Positions 43,219 to 53,029 are shown, counted from the first letter of the stretch. The stretch: DNA of 64,000 bases from Methylocella tundrae (GCF_038024855.1 NZ_CP139089.1:3320501-3384500); one strand, 5' to 3'. Notes: a model not told the origin generated them from the letters alone. Program-made: numbers and translations.

Positions 43219-44310
43219 ATGAGCTGGTCGCCGCAGCAGGATGGCGCGCTTTCCGCCGTCTCCGCCTGGATGAAGCGCGGCGAGCCGCAGGTTTTTCGCC
43301 TGTTCGGCTATGCCGGCGCCGGCAAGACGACGCTCGCCAAACAGCTCGCCGAAGACGTCGATGGAGACGTCGCCTTCGCCGCCTTCACCGGCAAGGCGGC
43401 GCTGGTGCTGCGCTCCAAAGGCTGCAAAGGCGCGCGCACGATCCACAGCCTGATTTACCGCCCGCGCGAAGCCGACGTCGACGAGCCGACCTTTGTCCTG
43501 AATGAAGACAGCGCGGTCGCCAAGGCGAGCCTCGTCATCATTGACGAATGTTCGATGGTCGACGCTGACCTCGGCCGTGATCTTCTATCCTTCGGCAAGC
43601 CGGTGCTGGTGCTCGGCGATCCAGCGCAACTGCCGCCGGTGCGCGGCGGCGGGTTTTTCACGGAAGGGGAGCCGGACGTGATGCTCACGGAGGTGCACCG
43701 TCAGGCGGCGGATAACCCGATCATCAAAATGTCCATGCTGGTGCGCGAAGGCCGCCGGCTCGACCCCGGCGCCTATGGCGAGAGCCGCGTCATCGGACGC
43801 AGAGAAATCGATTCGGCGGCCGTGACGGCGAGTGACCAGCTTCTCGTCGGCTTGAACCGCACCCGGCGCTCCTACAATCGCCGAATGCGCGAATTATTCG
43901 GCTATCAATCGGAATTTCCCGAAGCCGGCGACAAGCTCGTCTGCCTTAAGAACGACAACACGAAAGGCCTGCTCAACGGCGGCATATGGATCGTCAAGAC
44001 GACCGGAACAACCCGCAAGAAGAAGCTGGCGCTGAATGTGGCGCCCGAAGACGATCCGACCCGCAAGACGCTGCGCATCGGCGTGCTGCCGGAATTTTTC
44101 TCCGGCGCCGAAGACAGCCTTACGCCGAAAGCGCGCCGCGAATCGGATGAATTCGATTATGGCTACGCGCTTACCGTGCACAAGGCGCAGGGCTCGCAAT
44201 GGAATTCCGTCGTGCTGTTCGATGAAAGCGGCGCCTTCCGGGAACACCGCAACCGATGGCTCTATACCGGCATCACGCGCGCGGCGGAAAGACTGACGGT
44301 TGTCATATGA
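43219..44310 (+). CDS. ATP-dependent DNA helicase, RecD/Dda-like
   Basis: 363 residues. Walker A: LFGYAGAGKTTLAKQL at ~30; motif II: LVIIDECSMVDADLG at ~105; motif III-like VLVLGDPAQLPPV; C-terminal UvrD_C_2 motif YGYALTVHKAQGSQWNSV and RWLYTGITRAAERL. It is a superfamily 1B 5'-3' helicase of the short type used in recombination or replication repair. The start of the next gene overlaps its stop (ATGA), although the functions appear unrelated. Confidence 0.9.
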   Translation: MSWSPQQDGALSAVSAWMKRGEPQVFRLFGYAGAGKTTLAKQLAEDVDGDVAFAAFTGKAALVLRSKGCKGARTIHSLIYRPREADVDEPTFVLNEDSAVAKASLVIIDECSMVDADLGRDLLSFGKPVLVLGDPAQLPPVRGGGFFTEGEPDVMLTEVHRQAADNPIIKMSMLVREGRRLDPGAYGESRVIGRREIDSAAVTASDQLLVGLNRTRRSYNRRMRELFGYQSEFPEAGDKLVCLKNDNTKGLLNGGIWIVKTTGTTRKKKLALNVAPEDDPTRKTLRIGVLPEFFSGAEDSLTPKARRESDEFDYGYALTVHKAQGSQWNSVVLFDESGAFREHRNRWLYTGITRAAERLTVVI

Positions 44311-45230
44311 TGATCTCGCCGCAGCTCTCCCGCCGCGGCGTTCTTTTCGGCGCGCTGGCGCTTGGCGTGACAAAAGCTGTGGCGGCCGCGCCGGTCGTCG
44401 TCAGCTCGAAGCTTGACCTCGAAGGCGCTCTCCTTGGGCAGATGATGCTGCTGGCTCTGGCCCGCGCCGGCGTTCCGACGATAAACGAGCTGCAGATCGG
44501 GCCGACGGCGATTTTGCGTCAGGGCTTGATCTCAGGCGCGGTCGATCTTTGCGTCGAATATACCGGCAACGGCGCCTTTTTCTTTCACCAGGAATCTGAT
44601 CCGGTGTGGCGCGACGCGCGGCAGGGCTTTTTGCGCGTCGCAGAGTTGGACTATGCTCAAAATCGCCTCGTCTGGCTGGAGCCGGCGCCTGCCGATAATA
44701 GCTGGGTCATCGCCATTCCGAAGGCGCTTGCGGCAGAGAAAAGCCTACGCACGTTGGACGATTTCGCCGCTTTCGTCCGGGCCGGAAACAGGATCAAATT
44801 GGCCGCCTCGGCCGAATTCGTCGAAAGCGAGGCGGGCCTTCCGGCGTTTGAAGCGGCCTATGGATTCAATCTGCAGGCCTCGCAACTTCTGGTGCTGTCC
44901 GGCGGCGAGACGACGGCGACGATGAAGGCTGCCTCGGACGGAATTTCGGGCGTCAATGCGGCGATGGCCTATGGCTCCGATGGCGCGCTCAACGCGCTTG
45001 ATCTGTTGCCGCTTGACGATCCGCGCCATGCGGAGCCTGTCTATGCGCCGGCGCCCGTCATTCGCGCCGCGACATTGGCGGACTATCCGCAGATAAGACA
45101 GGCATTGGCGCCAGTCTTCGCTGGCCTTGATCTTACAACCTTGCGGGCGCTCAATGAGCGGGTGGCGGTCGAAGGCGAAGAGGCGACCTTCGTTGCGCGC
45201 AATTATATGACGGCGCAAAATCTGTTATGA
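44307..45230 (+). CDS. Glycine betaine/osmoprotectant-type ABC substrate-binding protein
   Basis: 307 residues with a twin-arginine-like leader (QLSRRGVLFGALALGVTKAV). The OpuAC/YehZ-type fold is indicated by VVVSSKLDLEGALLGQMMLL, LQIGPTAILRQGLISGAVDL followed by CVEYTGNGAFFF, and later NAAMAYGSDGALNALDLLPL. It captures a quaternary amine or related solute in the periplasm. It is first in a tight operon with two permeases and an ATPase. Confidence 0.85.
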   Translation: MMISPQLSRRGVLFGALALGVTKAVAAAPVVVSSKLDLEGALLGQMMLLALARAGVPTINELQIGPTAILRQGLISGAVDLCVEYTGNGAFFFHQESDPVWRDARQGFLRVAELDYAQNRLVWLEPAPADNSWVIAIPKALAAEKSLRTLDDFAAFVRAGNRIKLAASAEFVESEAGLPAFEAAYGFNLQASQLLVLSGGETTATMKAASDGISGVNAAMAYGSDGALNALDLLPLDDPRHAEPVYAPAPVIRAATLADYPQIRQALAPVFAGLDLTTLRALNERVAVEGEEATFVARNYMTAQNLL

Positions 45231-46396
45231 GAATCCTGCGCGCGCTCAAAATTCACGATCGCGTTTTATTGACGCTGTGTTGTATTGGCGCGCTCGCTGC
45301 GGCTTCAACCGCGTTCGTCAATTACGCCGGGAATCGCCTGGCTGACGGAGCGCCCTTATCCGTGTGGCAGGCTCCCTCGGCGGATCTTGGCGCCATCATA
45401 TCAAGCTTTGCCGCGCTCGCCGGCCTGTCGTTTGTCGCGCAAGAAAAGCTCCGCGCATACGCCGCGCTGCTTGCGGGGGCGGCGTTGTTCTTTGCTTGCC
45501 TTGCCGGCGCGGGAGCATTCGCCCATGTCCTCGCCGCGACGGCGCCGCCGGCGGCGCGCATATCGCTTGGGCCCGCCTTCTGGATCCTTGGCGCGGTCGC
45601 TCTCCTCGCCATGTTGAACGCGATGCAGCGCGGCGCGCTTTCCCTCTGGCTGCGCGTGGCCGCAGGCGCGGCTGTCGCGCTTGGCTTTGTGCTTATGGCG
45701 CGCTACGGCGTTTTCACCAGCCTCGCGCTCGCCAGGGAGTTCATGGGGCGCCACGTGGAATTCCAGCAACAGCTCGCCCGCCATGTTGGCCTCGTCGGCG
45801 CCGCCGCGGCTTTTGCGTTGATCATCAGCGTCCCGCTGACCGCGGTGGCTTTGCGTCACGCAGGCGCGCGCGGATGGCTTTTCGCGACGCTCGGAGTCGT
45901 GCAGACGATTCCATCGATTGCGCTTTTTGGCGCGTTGATCGCGCCGCTCTCCGCCCTCAGCGCACGGTTTCCGGCGCTGCGCGAGCTCGGCGTCGCCGGC
46001 GTTGGCCCAACGCCTGCGATCATCGCGCTGACACTCTACTCGCTGCCGCCGCTGGTGCGCATATTTGTTACGGGCTTCAATGCAGTCGCCTCGGAGGTGA
46101 AAGATGCGGCGATCGGCCTCGGCTTTGATCGGCACCGTCTGTTCCTTTCGGTTGAATTGCCGCTGGCGCTGCCGGCCTTGATTTCGGGGCTGCGCGTCGT
46201 CGTCATTCAAGCCATCGGCCTTGCCGCCGTTGCAGCTTTAATCGGCGCCGGCGGACTTGGCGTCTTTGTTTTTCAGGGCATCGGACAATATGCGCTGGAT
46301 CTTGTTCTGCTTGGCGCGATCCCGATCATTCTCCTGGCGCTCGCCGCCGATCTCATCTTTCAGATGCTGCTGGCGGCGGCGAGGAGGCGAGCATGA
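45227..46396 (+). CDS. Osmoprotectant-type ABC permease (YehY-like)
   Basis: 389 residues with about eight membrane segments and the permease signature ELPLALPALISGLRVVVIQA near 300 (EAA loop region SEVKDAAIGLGFDRHRLFLS). The longer N-terminal half adds extra helices as in YehY. ATGA overlap with the binding-protein gene upstream and with the ATPase gene downstream. Confidence 0.88.
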   Translation: MRILRALKIHDRVLLTLCCIGALAAASTAFVNYAGNRLADGAPLSVWQAPSADLGAIISSFAALAGLSFVAQEKLRAYAALLAGAALFFACLAGAGAFAHVLAATAPPAARISLGPAFWILGAVALLAMLNAMQRGALSLWLRVAAGAAVALGFVLMARYGVFTSLALAREFMGRHVEFQQQLARHVGLVGAAAAFALIISVPLTAVALRHAGARGWLFATLGVVQTIPSIALFGALIAPLSALSARFPALRELGVAGVGPTPAIIALTLYSLPPLVRIFVTGFNAVASEVKDAAIGLGFDRHRLFLSVELPLALPALISGLRVVVIQAIGLAAVAALIGAGGLGVFVFQGIGQYALDLVLLGAIPIILLALAADLIFQMLLAAARRRA

Positions 46397-47358
46397 GCCT
46401 GTCGCCCATCATCGAACTGCAAAGCGTGTCGAAATCCTTTGGCGCGACGTCCGCCATTGAAAGCCTCTTCCTGTCCATCGAAGCTGGCGCATTTTGCGTT
46501 CTGGTAGGTCCCTCCGGCTGCGGCAAGTCGACGGTTCTGCGCATGATCAACGCGATGATTGCGCCGGATCTGGGCGTCGTTAGAGTGCGCGGACAAAACG
46601 TCAGCGAGCTCGATCCCATTGAGCTGAGGCGCAGCATTGGCTACGTCATACAATCGGTCGGGCTCTTTCCGCACTGGACTGTCGCCGCCAACATTGCAAC
46701 CGTGCCTCGCCTGATGGGCTGGGACAAGGTCAAAATCGCCGAGCGCGTCGAACATATCGCCGCCGCGCTGCAGATCGACCCTGCGTTGCTGCTTCGCTAT
46801 CCGCGCCAGTTGTCGGGCGGCCAGCAGCAGCGGGTCGGCGTCGCCCGCGCTCTCGCCGCCGACCCGGACATTTTGTTGATGGACGAGCCTTTCGCCGCGC
46901 TCGATCCTGTCAGCCGCGGCGCTTTGCAGGGCGAGTTGCGGCGCCTGCACAAAGAGAGCGGAAAAACGATTGTCTTTGTCACGCATGACATGAACGAAGC
47001 CTTGCGCCTCGCGACCCATATTATTGTGATGGACAAGGGCCGCGTGATCCAGGCGGGCGCGCCGGCTGACATCCTGCTGAGGCCGCGCGATGCATTCGTC
47101 GAAGGCTTTCTCGGACGTGAGGATTTGCCTTTGAGACTACTTGATCTTGCGACTGTCGGGGAGCGCACGCGGCCTGCCACGACCGCCGCTGGTTCAGCGG
47201 ACGAGCCGATTGCGATCAGGGACACGGCGAGTCTGCGGCAGGCGCTGACCCTCATGCTCGAGCGTCATCGCGATCGGCTTGCCGTTGAAAATGAGCGCGG
47301 CGAACTGATGGGCGAAATCGCCGTCGCCGATGTTCTTGGAGCTGGCGATGCGGGTTAG
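46393..47358 (+). CDS. Osmoprotectant-type ABC ATP-binding protein (YehX/OpuBA-like)
   Basis: 321 residues. Walker A VGPSGCGKSTVLRMINAM, Q-loop region YVIQSVGLFPHWTVAANIAT, signature LSGGQQQRVGVARALAADPD, Walker B ILLMDEPFAALDPV, H-loop IVFVTHDMNEAL. A C-terminal CBS-like remnant (ASLRQALTLMLERHRDRLAV) is usual in OpuBA-type proteins. It supplies energy for the two adjacent permeases. Confidence 0.92.
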   Translation: MSLSPIIELQSVSKSFGATSAIESLFLSIEAGAFCVLVGPSGCGKSTVLRMINAMIAPDLGVVRVRGQNVSELDPIELRRSIGYVIQSVGLFPHWTVAANIATVPRLMGWDKVKIAERVEHIAAALQIDPALLLRYPRQLSGGQQQRVGVARALAADPDILLMDEPFAALDPVSRGALQGELRRLHKESGKTIVFVTHDMNEALRLATHIIVMDKGRVIQAGAPADILLRPRDAFVEGFLGREDLPLRLLDLATVGERTRPATTAAGSADEPIAIRDTASLRQALTLMLERHRDRLAVENERGELMGEIAVADVLGAGDAG

Positions 47359-48106
47359 CATCATGGCGGCGGTTCGTGTGGTCGCGCGTCAGCCGGCGTT
47401 CTGGCTCGCGCTGCTGCTCGTCGGCGCGATCGGATCGATGCGATGGAGCGCGCCCTTTTTCGCCGCGCTGTTTCCGGGCGATCCGCGCCCCCTCTATTCG
47501 CGCGCAAGCTTCTTTGAATTGACGCTGGCGCATTGCGAACTCGTCGCGATCTCGAGCCTTCTCGCGGCGGTTGTCGGGATCGGCCTCGCCATCTTCGCCA
47601 CGCGCGATCGCGGGCGCGAATTCGCGGCCATGATTAGCGCCATCGCCGCCGTGGGCCAGACGTTTCCGCCGGTCGCCGTTCTCGCCCTGGCCGTTCCGAT
47701 CCTCGGCTATGGCGCGGCGCCGGCGCTTGCCGCTCTGAGCCTTTACGCCATTTTGCCCATTCTCGACGGCGCTTTGACGGGCTTGCACAATGTGCCCGCC
47801 GCCGCGCGGCAGGCGGCCGAAGGCATGGGCTTTGCTCCCTTTGGGCTCCTCTGGCGGATCGAGCTGCCGCTGGCTTTGCCGTTCATTCTCGCGGGTCTGC
47901 GCAACGCTGTCATCATCAACATTGGGACGGCGACGATCGGCTCCAGCGTCGGCGCTCTTTCGCTCGGCTCGCCGATCCTCGAAGGGCTGTCGGCGTCAAA
48001 TCCCGCTTACGTCCTTCAGGGCGCCCTGATCGTCGCGCTGCTGGCTGTGGCGGTCGATCGCGGATTTCAGTCCTTGGAGACGGCGCTCTGCGCTCCGCGT
48101 GGTTGA
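47348..48106 (+). CDS. Osmoprotectant-type ABC permease (YehW-like)
   Basis: 252 residues. ATG at 47348 has GGAG 8 bp upstream and overlaps the ATPase gene by 11 bp; an earlier ATG at 47330 is possible. About five or six helices, with the permease loop QAAEGMGFAPFGLLWRIELP followed by LALPFILAGLRNAVIINIGT. Last gene of the operon. Confidence 0.88.
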   Translation: MRVSIMAAVRVVARQPAFWLALLLVGAIGSMRWSAPFFAALFPGDPRPLYSRASFFELTLAHCELVAISSLLAAVVGIGLAIFATRDRGREFAAMISAIAAVGQTFPPVAVLALAVPILGYGAAPALAALSLYAILPILDGALTGLHNVPAAARQAAEGMGFAPFGLLWRIELPLALPFILAGLRNAVIINIGTATIGSSVGALSLGSPILEGLSASNPAYVLQGALIVALLAVAVDRGFQSLETALCAPRG

Positions 48107-48144
48107 ATCCACGTTGCTCGCCCGGCGAGTCTGATCATCAAGTT

Positions 48145-48918
48145 TTAGTTGACGACGGTTTTTCCGGGAAATTCGCAGAGATCGACGATCAGGCAGCGCT
48201 CGCACTCCGGCCGGCGCGCCTTGCAGACATAGCGGCCATGCAGAATGAGCCAATGATGCGCGTGCAGCTTATACGTGTCCGGAATAATCCGTTCGAGGCC
48301 GCGCTCGACGTCGAGGGGCGTCTTGCCGGGGGCGAGCGGAATGCGGTTAGAGACCCTGAAAATATGGGTGTCGACCGCGATCGTCGGCGCGCCGAAGGCG
48401 ATGTTCAGCACGACATTGGCGGTCTTGCGGCCAACGCCCGGGAGCCGTTCAAGCGCCTCGCGATCATTTGGAATGATGGCGCCGAAATTGTCGACGAGCT
48501 GCTGCGACAGGGCGATGACATGCTTCGCCTTGGTCCGGTAGAGGCCGATCGTCTTGATCATCTCGCGGAGTCTGTCTTCGCCGAGCGCCAGCATTTTTTG
48601 CGGTGTATCCGCAACCGCGAACAGCGCCTTTGTCGCCTTGTTGACGCCGCTGTCCGTCGCCTGCGCCGAGAGCACCACCGCGACCAGCAGGGTGAAAGGG
48701 TTCACATAGTCAAGTTCGCCCTTGGGATTTGGCGCTGCGGCGGCGAATCGGCGAAAAATTTCCTCGATGCGCGCTGCATCCAGAGATTCGCGGCGCGCGT
48801 TCGCCGGTTTCGGAGCCGTCGTCCCGCCTTGCTTTCGAGCGGCGGCCTTGACGCTTCCGGCGATCGCGCGGGCGGCGCCCTTGGCGACGGTAGCATTTGC
48901 AATAATTCTTTTGACCAT
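48145..48918 (-). CDS. nth: Endonuclease III
   Basis: 257 residues from ATG at 48918, with an extra basic Ala/Lys-rich N-terminus of ~45 residues before the core. DNA glycosylase/AP lyase for oxidised pyrimidines. The HhH motif LERLPGVGRKTANVV holds the catalytic Lys, VDTHIFRVSNRI holds the catalytic Asp, and the 4Fe-4S cysteines are in CKARRPECERCLIVDLC. Convergent with the ABC operon. Confidence 0.95.
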   Translation of the reverse strand: MVKRIIANATVAKGAARAIAGSVKAAARKQGGTTAPKPANARRESLDAARIEEIFRRFAAAAPNPKGELDYVNPFTLLVAVVLSAQATDSGVNKATKALFAVADTPQKMLALGEDRLREMIKTIGLYRTKAKHVIALSQQLVDNFGAIIPNDREALERLPGVGRKTANVVLNIAFGAPTIAVDTHIFRVSNRIPLAPGKTPLDVERGLERIIPDTYKLHAHHWLILHGRYVCKARRPECERCLIVDLCEFPGKTVVN

Positions 48919-48964
48919 GGACGCGTTATAGTTTTCGATAGGGCGGGAGAGAAGGGCCTCTCGG

Positions 48965-49477
48965 ATGTCAGCTGCGAAAATCATCATCGGTGAAATGGAA
49001 GATCCCGCGCTTTTCGCCGCGCGGCTGAAACCACATCGCTCGCTGGGGCGGCGGAACTTTCAGTTTCTGTTGATGGCATTTCTGGGAGCCAATATCGTCT
49101 CGAGCCTCCCATTTATTTTTCTTGGCGCATGGCCCGTCGCGGGGTTCTTCGGGCTCGACGTCGCGCTTTTCTATTTCGCGTTCAAAGCGAATTACCGCGC
49201 CGCCCGCGCCTATGAGGACGTCCATGTGACGCCTTTTGAACTTTTTGTCGCCAAGGTCAGCGCCAAAGGGCGGCGGGACGAATGGCGTTTCAATCCAGCC
49301 TTCGTGCGCTTGGAGCGGGAGGAGCACGAGGAGTTCGGAACTTTGCGGCTGGCGCTCGTCTCGCGTGGCAAGAGCCTCGAAGTCGCGGCGTTCCTCGGGC
49401 CGGGCGAAAAAGCGGATTTTGCCAGCGCCCTGTCGCGCGCCCTTGCCGAGGCGCGGCGCGGACCTCGCTACTCCTGA
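48965..49477 (+). CDS. DUF2244 membrane protein
   Basis: 170 residues. Two adjacent membrane helices (FLLMAFLGANIVSSLPFIFL and AGFFGLDVALFYFAF) follow RLKPHRSLGRRNF, then a soluble beta domain (WRFNPAFVRLEREEHEEFGT) and a final helix. This matches DUF2244, common beside nth in alphaproteobacteria and of unknown function. A later ATG at 48995 is an alternative start. Confidence 0.85.
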   Translation: MSAAKIIIGEMEDPALFAARLKPHRSLGRRNFQFLLMAFLGANIVSSLPFIFLGAWPVAGFFGLDVALFYFAFKANYRAARAYEDVHVTPFELFVAKVSAKGRRDEWRFNPAFVRLEREEHEEFGTLRLALVSRGKSLEVAAFLGPGEKADFASALSRALAEARRGPRYS

Positions 49478-49514
49478 GCCTTCCTAGAGGGACAGCGGCA
49501 AGGCGAAAGAAAAT

Positions 49515-49545
49515 CCGGCCGTCCCAAAGCGAACGGAACGGCCGG
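49515..49545 (+). terminator. GC-rich hairpin after the DUF2244 gene
   Basis: CCGGCCGT and ACGGCCGG pair around a 15-base loop, 38 bp past the stop. No T-run follows. A possible terminator. Confidence 0.45.
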
Positions 49546-49862
49546 CCAGACAAGGCGCGCCAATGCTCGATCAGAAGCAGGACGCGGACTGTCCGAAGTC
49601 CGCGAAGGCATCGAAACCTCGCCTCGCAGGGCTAGCGTTTTTGGCGCTCTTCCGCTTGACCCAAATATGCTAGATCGTAAAAAAATGAATAAATTGGACG
49701 TGATTGCGGCGGATTCCGGATAAAGACCGGTCGCCGCTGCTCTGTCCGGTGAGATAGGGCGGTCTGCGAGCGCAGCCGCAAGGCGCGCGCCCAAAGGCGC
49801 CGCAGGCAAAATGCAAGTTGCCGCGAGGATGCCGCGCCCCAGAGCCCGCGAAATCTGGGCGC
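49546..49862. other. Gap without a recognised gene
   Basis: About 320 bp between the hairpin and the next convergent gene. I see no convincing reading frame, RNA or repeat in it. Confidence 0.5.
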
Positions 49863-50222
49863 CTATCTTTCGCGGCCGTAATTATAGCCGCGATACAGCA
49901 CGGGCGGCTCCGGAAAGATCACCGAGTCGGCATAAAGGCCGCGCGACTGGCAAACGGCGGTCGCGCGAAATCGCGCGGTGTCGCCGACAAGGTCCAACTG
50001 TGGCATGGGAACGACACTGCAACGGGGGTCAGTTGCGAAGGCGTAAGAGGGCGGCGCTGGCGGCGGCGGCGGCGGCGGAGCATAGCTGCGCGGCCCATAC
50101 CCAAGGTCGGCCGCCGCGGCGCCCTGCGCGCCGAGGGCCGATAGCAGCACTAATCCATAGGCCCACTTCTTCGCGGGCCTTGGCGATTGAGCGCCGGACG
50201 CGCCGGCGGCCAAGATGCTCAT
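49863..50222 (-). CDS. Small exported proline-rich protein
   Basis: 119 residues from ATG at 50222 after GGAGAAACATT. A signal sequence (KWAYGLVLLSALGAQGAAAA) is followed by a YAPPPPPPPAPPSYA tract and a short conserved tail with two cysteines (RCSVV, TAVCQSRG). Similar small secreted proteins occur in Rhizobiales; the function is unknown. Confidence 0.65.
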   Translation of the reverse strand: MSILAAGASGAQSPRPAKKWAYGLVLLSALGAQGAAAADLGYGPRSYAPPPPPPPAPPSYAFATDPRCSVVPMPQLDLVGDTARFRATAVCQSRGLYADSVIFPEPPVLYRGYNYGRER

Positions 50223-50374
50223 CAATGTTTCTCCAGCGCAAGGACGCGGCATTCAAGATCACGACCGGCGAATCGAGGCTCGCCCTGATGCCTGATTCGC
50301 CTTTTGATCTTAGTTCCATTCTACGCGGAGAAACACCGAAAACACAACCAGAAAGAGAAAATTACAATTATAGG

Positions 50375-51091
50375 TTATTCTTTTACCTTTAGGCCTTTCA
50401 GACTCGCGAAGACCGAATGCACGTCGATGTCTTCTTCAACCTCGTGCTGCTTGGCCGGCGCAACGCCGAACACCTCGGCTTCGGTGCGACGCTCTTCATG
50501 CGGCGGGCGCGTGGTCGTTTCGGCGGACATCAGGGTCTGGCTGTGATCTTCTTCGACATGCGGCCGATCTTTTGCAGCGCGATTGACTTCGAAATCGAGA
50601 TCAATCTGCGAACAGAGGCCAAGCGTGACGGGGTCGGCCGGCGTCAACGCGGCTGAATTCCAGTGCGTCCGATTGCGAATGGCCTGCAATGTCGTTTTCG
50701 TAGTGCCGGCGAGGCGCATGATCTGCGCATCCTTCAGCTCGGGATGATTGCGCACCAGCCACAAAATGGCGTTCGGGCGATCCTGGCGGCGCGAGAGCGG
50801 CGTGTAGCGGGCGCCGCGTTTGCGCGCCGGCTCCGGCAGCCGCACCTTGGAAACCGCCAGTTGCAGCTGGCGATTGGAATCTTTCTCCGCCGCGGCGATT
50901 TCTTCGCGGGTCAATTGTCCCGAAGTGATCGGATCATGGCCCTTGATCCCGGTCGCGACTTCGCCGTCCGCGATGCCTTTCACTTCGAGCGGGTGAAGTT
51001 TGCAGAAATTGGCGATCTGATCGAAAGTCAAAGACGTATTTTCGACGAGCCATACAGCCGTGGCCTTAGGCATGAGCGGCGCATTGTTCAT
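50375..51091 (-). CDS. trcR: Cell cycle regulator TrcR (DUF1013)
   Basis: 238 residues. The DUF1013 signature is intact: MPKATAVWLVENTSLTFDQI, LEVKGIADGEVATGIKGHDP, then NAILWLVRNHPELKDAQIMR and LAGTTKTTLQAIRNRTHWNS, two helix-turn-helix-like segments. In alphaproteobacteria this conserved protein is named cell cycle transcriptional regulator TrcR. The C-terminal 70 residues are acidic and variable. Confidence 0.9.
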   Translation of the reverse strand: MNNAPLMPKATAVWLVENTSLTFDQIANFCKLHPLEVKGIADGEVATGIKGHDPITSGQLTREEIAAAEKDSNRQLQLAVSKVRLPEPARKRGARYTPLSRRQDRPNAILWLVRNHPELKDAQIMRLAGTTKTTLQAIRNRTHWNSAALTPADPVTLGLCSQIDLDFEVNRAAKDRPHVEEDHSQTLMSAETTTRPPHEERRTEAEVFGVAPAKQHEVEEDIDVHSVFASLKGLKVKE

Positions 51092-51417
51092 GTTTTACTT
51101 CTCCTTTGCGCTCGGAAACTTAAGAATTCCAGCAACCAGCGCCGACGCGCTGTCCGGAGCGCCCGCCGCCGCGCAGGGGCGAGGCCCACGAGACGATGCT
51201 CACGAGACAAGGCTTAATCAATCAGCCATGACGGGAATAGTTACATTATAGGGAGCGCGGAGGCCGAAGGCAATGCGTTTGCCTTTTCACGAGGCAAATG
51301 TTTGTGTCGCCAGATGGCCCAGCCAAAACGGCGGCCGGGCTGGACTATCGCCCTTGGCTCTGACCATCATGATCAAACCGGGCCAATGAGGCTCCTGTTA
51401 AGGGATCCCCGACTTTC
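51092..51417. other. Divergent intergenic region
   Basis: About 325 bp upstream of trcR and of the small membrane protein gene. It should hold both promoters. No specific operator, RNA or repeat is recognised. Confidence 0.5.
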
Positions 51418-51735
51418 ATGATTCGCTTGACCTTGCAATTTATCGGCTTGTTCATTCTGGCCAGCGCCTTCGCGGCTTTGGCCATCGATTCTTCCAGGTC
51501 CTTTGCGGCCGGACACGTGATCTTGACGGAATTGGGCGACACGGCCGCCGCGCTAGCGCCGAACAAGGCGGAGGCGTTGAGGGTCGCGATCAGCGGGCAC
51601 TGGCCGGCGCTCCTCGAAAGGTCTCTAACGAAAGTTGCGCAACTGCCTACTTTTCTCGGGCTCGGCCTGATCGGGGCGCTCATGTTCTGGCTGGCGCGCA
51701 AGCCGCAGCCAAAGATCGGCTACTCCAGCCGGTAA
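51418..51735 (+). CDS. Small conserved membrane protein
   Basis: 105 residues with membrane segments at each end (LQFIGLFILASAFAALAIDS and TFLGLGLIGALMFWLA) and a soluble middle (WPALLERSLTKVAQLP), ending KPQPKIGYSSR. The shape is common for a small inner-membrane protein in Rhizobiales. The function is unknown. The ribosome site (AAGGGAT) is rather far upstream. Confidence 0.6.
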   Translation: MIRLTLQFIGLFILASAFAALAIDSSRSFAAGHVILTELGDTAAALAPNKAEALRVAISGHWPALLERSLTKVAQLPTFLGLGLIGALMFWLARKPQPKIGYSSR

Positions 51736-51908
51736 GCCATTCGGACCCCGTATTGGCGCAAAATTAACGAAACTCGGAAACTTTGCCGGCGTCTGAGCCG
51801 TTGTCTCGGCGCAGTTGAGACCCCATTTGAGCTACATAGAATCCCGGCGAGGGTTAATCCCCCGATGTCCAGTCTATCGCGGGCTGTTTCTCGCGGAAAG
51901 GAGCGGAG

Positions 51909-52565
51909 ATGTTCGCGTTTCGGAAACCGCTGACTTTGCCGACGGCCGCGAACGCCCTGCCTGGTCGTCCGGACCCGATCAAGACCGCTGAAACGCACTT
52001 CCTCACCGGAGGTCGTTTGGCGCCCCCGTTTCCCGCCGGCGTCGAGACGGCCTTATTCGGGCTGGGATGCTTCTGGGGCGCGGAGCGCAAATTCTGGCAG
52101 TTGGGAGACGGGATCTACGCGACAGCGGTGGGTTATGCCGGCGGCCTGACCCCAAACCCGTCATATGAAGAGGTTTGCTCAGGCCTTACCGGCCACAATG
52201 AGGTGGTGCTGGTCGCTTTCGATCCAGCCAAAATCTCCTACGAATCTCTCCTGAGAACATTTTGGGAAAGCCACGATCCGACGCAGGGAATGCGCCAGGG
52301 CAATGACGTCGGAACACAATATCGCTCCGGTGTTTATGTCGCCAGCGCCGATCAGCGCGCCGCCGCCGAATCGAGCAGGGCGGCCTATGGCAAGGCGTTG
52401 GCGGAGAAGGGCTTTGGCCCGATCACAACGGAGATCCTCGATCGGCCGGTTTTTTACTATGCCGAGAGCTATCATCAGCAATACCTCGCCAAAAATCCGA
52501 ATGGATATTGCGGCTTGGGCGGCACGGGGGTTTCGTGTCCGATCGGGGTCGGCGTCGCAGCCTGA
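51909..52565 (+). CDS. msrA: Peptide methionine sulfoxide reductase A
   Basis: 218 residues from ATG at 51909 after AAAGGAGCGGAG. It reduces methionine-S-sulfoxide. The catalytic Cys lies in [15 protein letters not shown]; further family motifs are [30 protein letters not shown] and [12 protein letters not shown]. The resolving cysteines are near the C-terminus ([12 protein letters not shown]). Complete. Confidence 0.96.
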   Translation: MFAFRKPLTLPTAANALPGRPDPIKTAETHFLTGGRLAPPFPAGVETALFGLGCFWGAERKFWQLGDGIYATAVGYAGGLTPNPSYEEVCSGLTGHNEVVLVAFDPAKISYESLLRTFWESHDPTQGMRQGNDVGTQYRSGVYVASADQRAAAESSRAAYGKALAEKGFGPITTEILDRPVFYYAESYHQQYLAKNPNGYCGLGGTGVSCPIGVGVAA

Positions 52566-52751
52566 TCGCGCCGTTTGCTTTTGCGTATCGCGGAGTGGCC
52601 GCCATCGGTTTGTGGCGCCCCCCCCGTCGGAGCCGGGTTTTGAGATTAATGCAAGGCCGAGGCAACGGTTGCGCAAGTTTGGCGTTGTTCTATTCGCGTA
52701 ATATTTGGGGTCTAGACAGCGGGACGGCGCGTATGACCTTTGGAGCGTTCG

Positions 52752-53024
52752 ATGCGTTTTATTAAAGTTCTTACGATTGGCTCGATCTTCAGCCTTGGCG
52801 TTGCGGGGGCGGCGATGGGCAATCCAATTTCAGCGAAACCGGATGTCGCTGATCGCACGGGGGTGGTCACGACGGCGGTCTACGGCGCGGCGAATGAGGC
52901 CCCGATCGTTTCGGGGCGCAGCGCCGCCATGCATCGCAAATCCAAGATGCACCATCTGATGGTCAAGCCGGCGGCGCCTCTCGAGGCGCCGCTTGCAGGC
53001 GATATCGCGCCTGACAATAACTGA
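52752..53024 (+). CDS. Small exported protein
   Basis: 90 residues from ATG at 52752 (GGAG 9 bp upstream). Signal peptide MRFIKVLTIGSIFSLGVAG, cleaved after AMG, then a short His/Met-containing tail (KSKMHHLMVKPAAPLEAPLA). No family is recognised. Convergent with mepA. Confidence 0.5.
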   Translation: MRFIKVLTIGSIFSLGVAGAAMGNPISAKPDVADRTGVVTTAVYGAANEAPIVSGRSAAMHRKSKMHHLMVKPAAPLEAPLAGDIAPDNN

Positions 53025-53029
53025 CCGCG

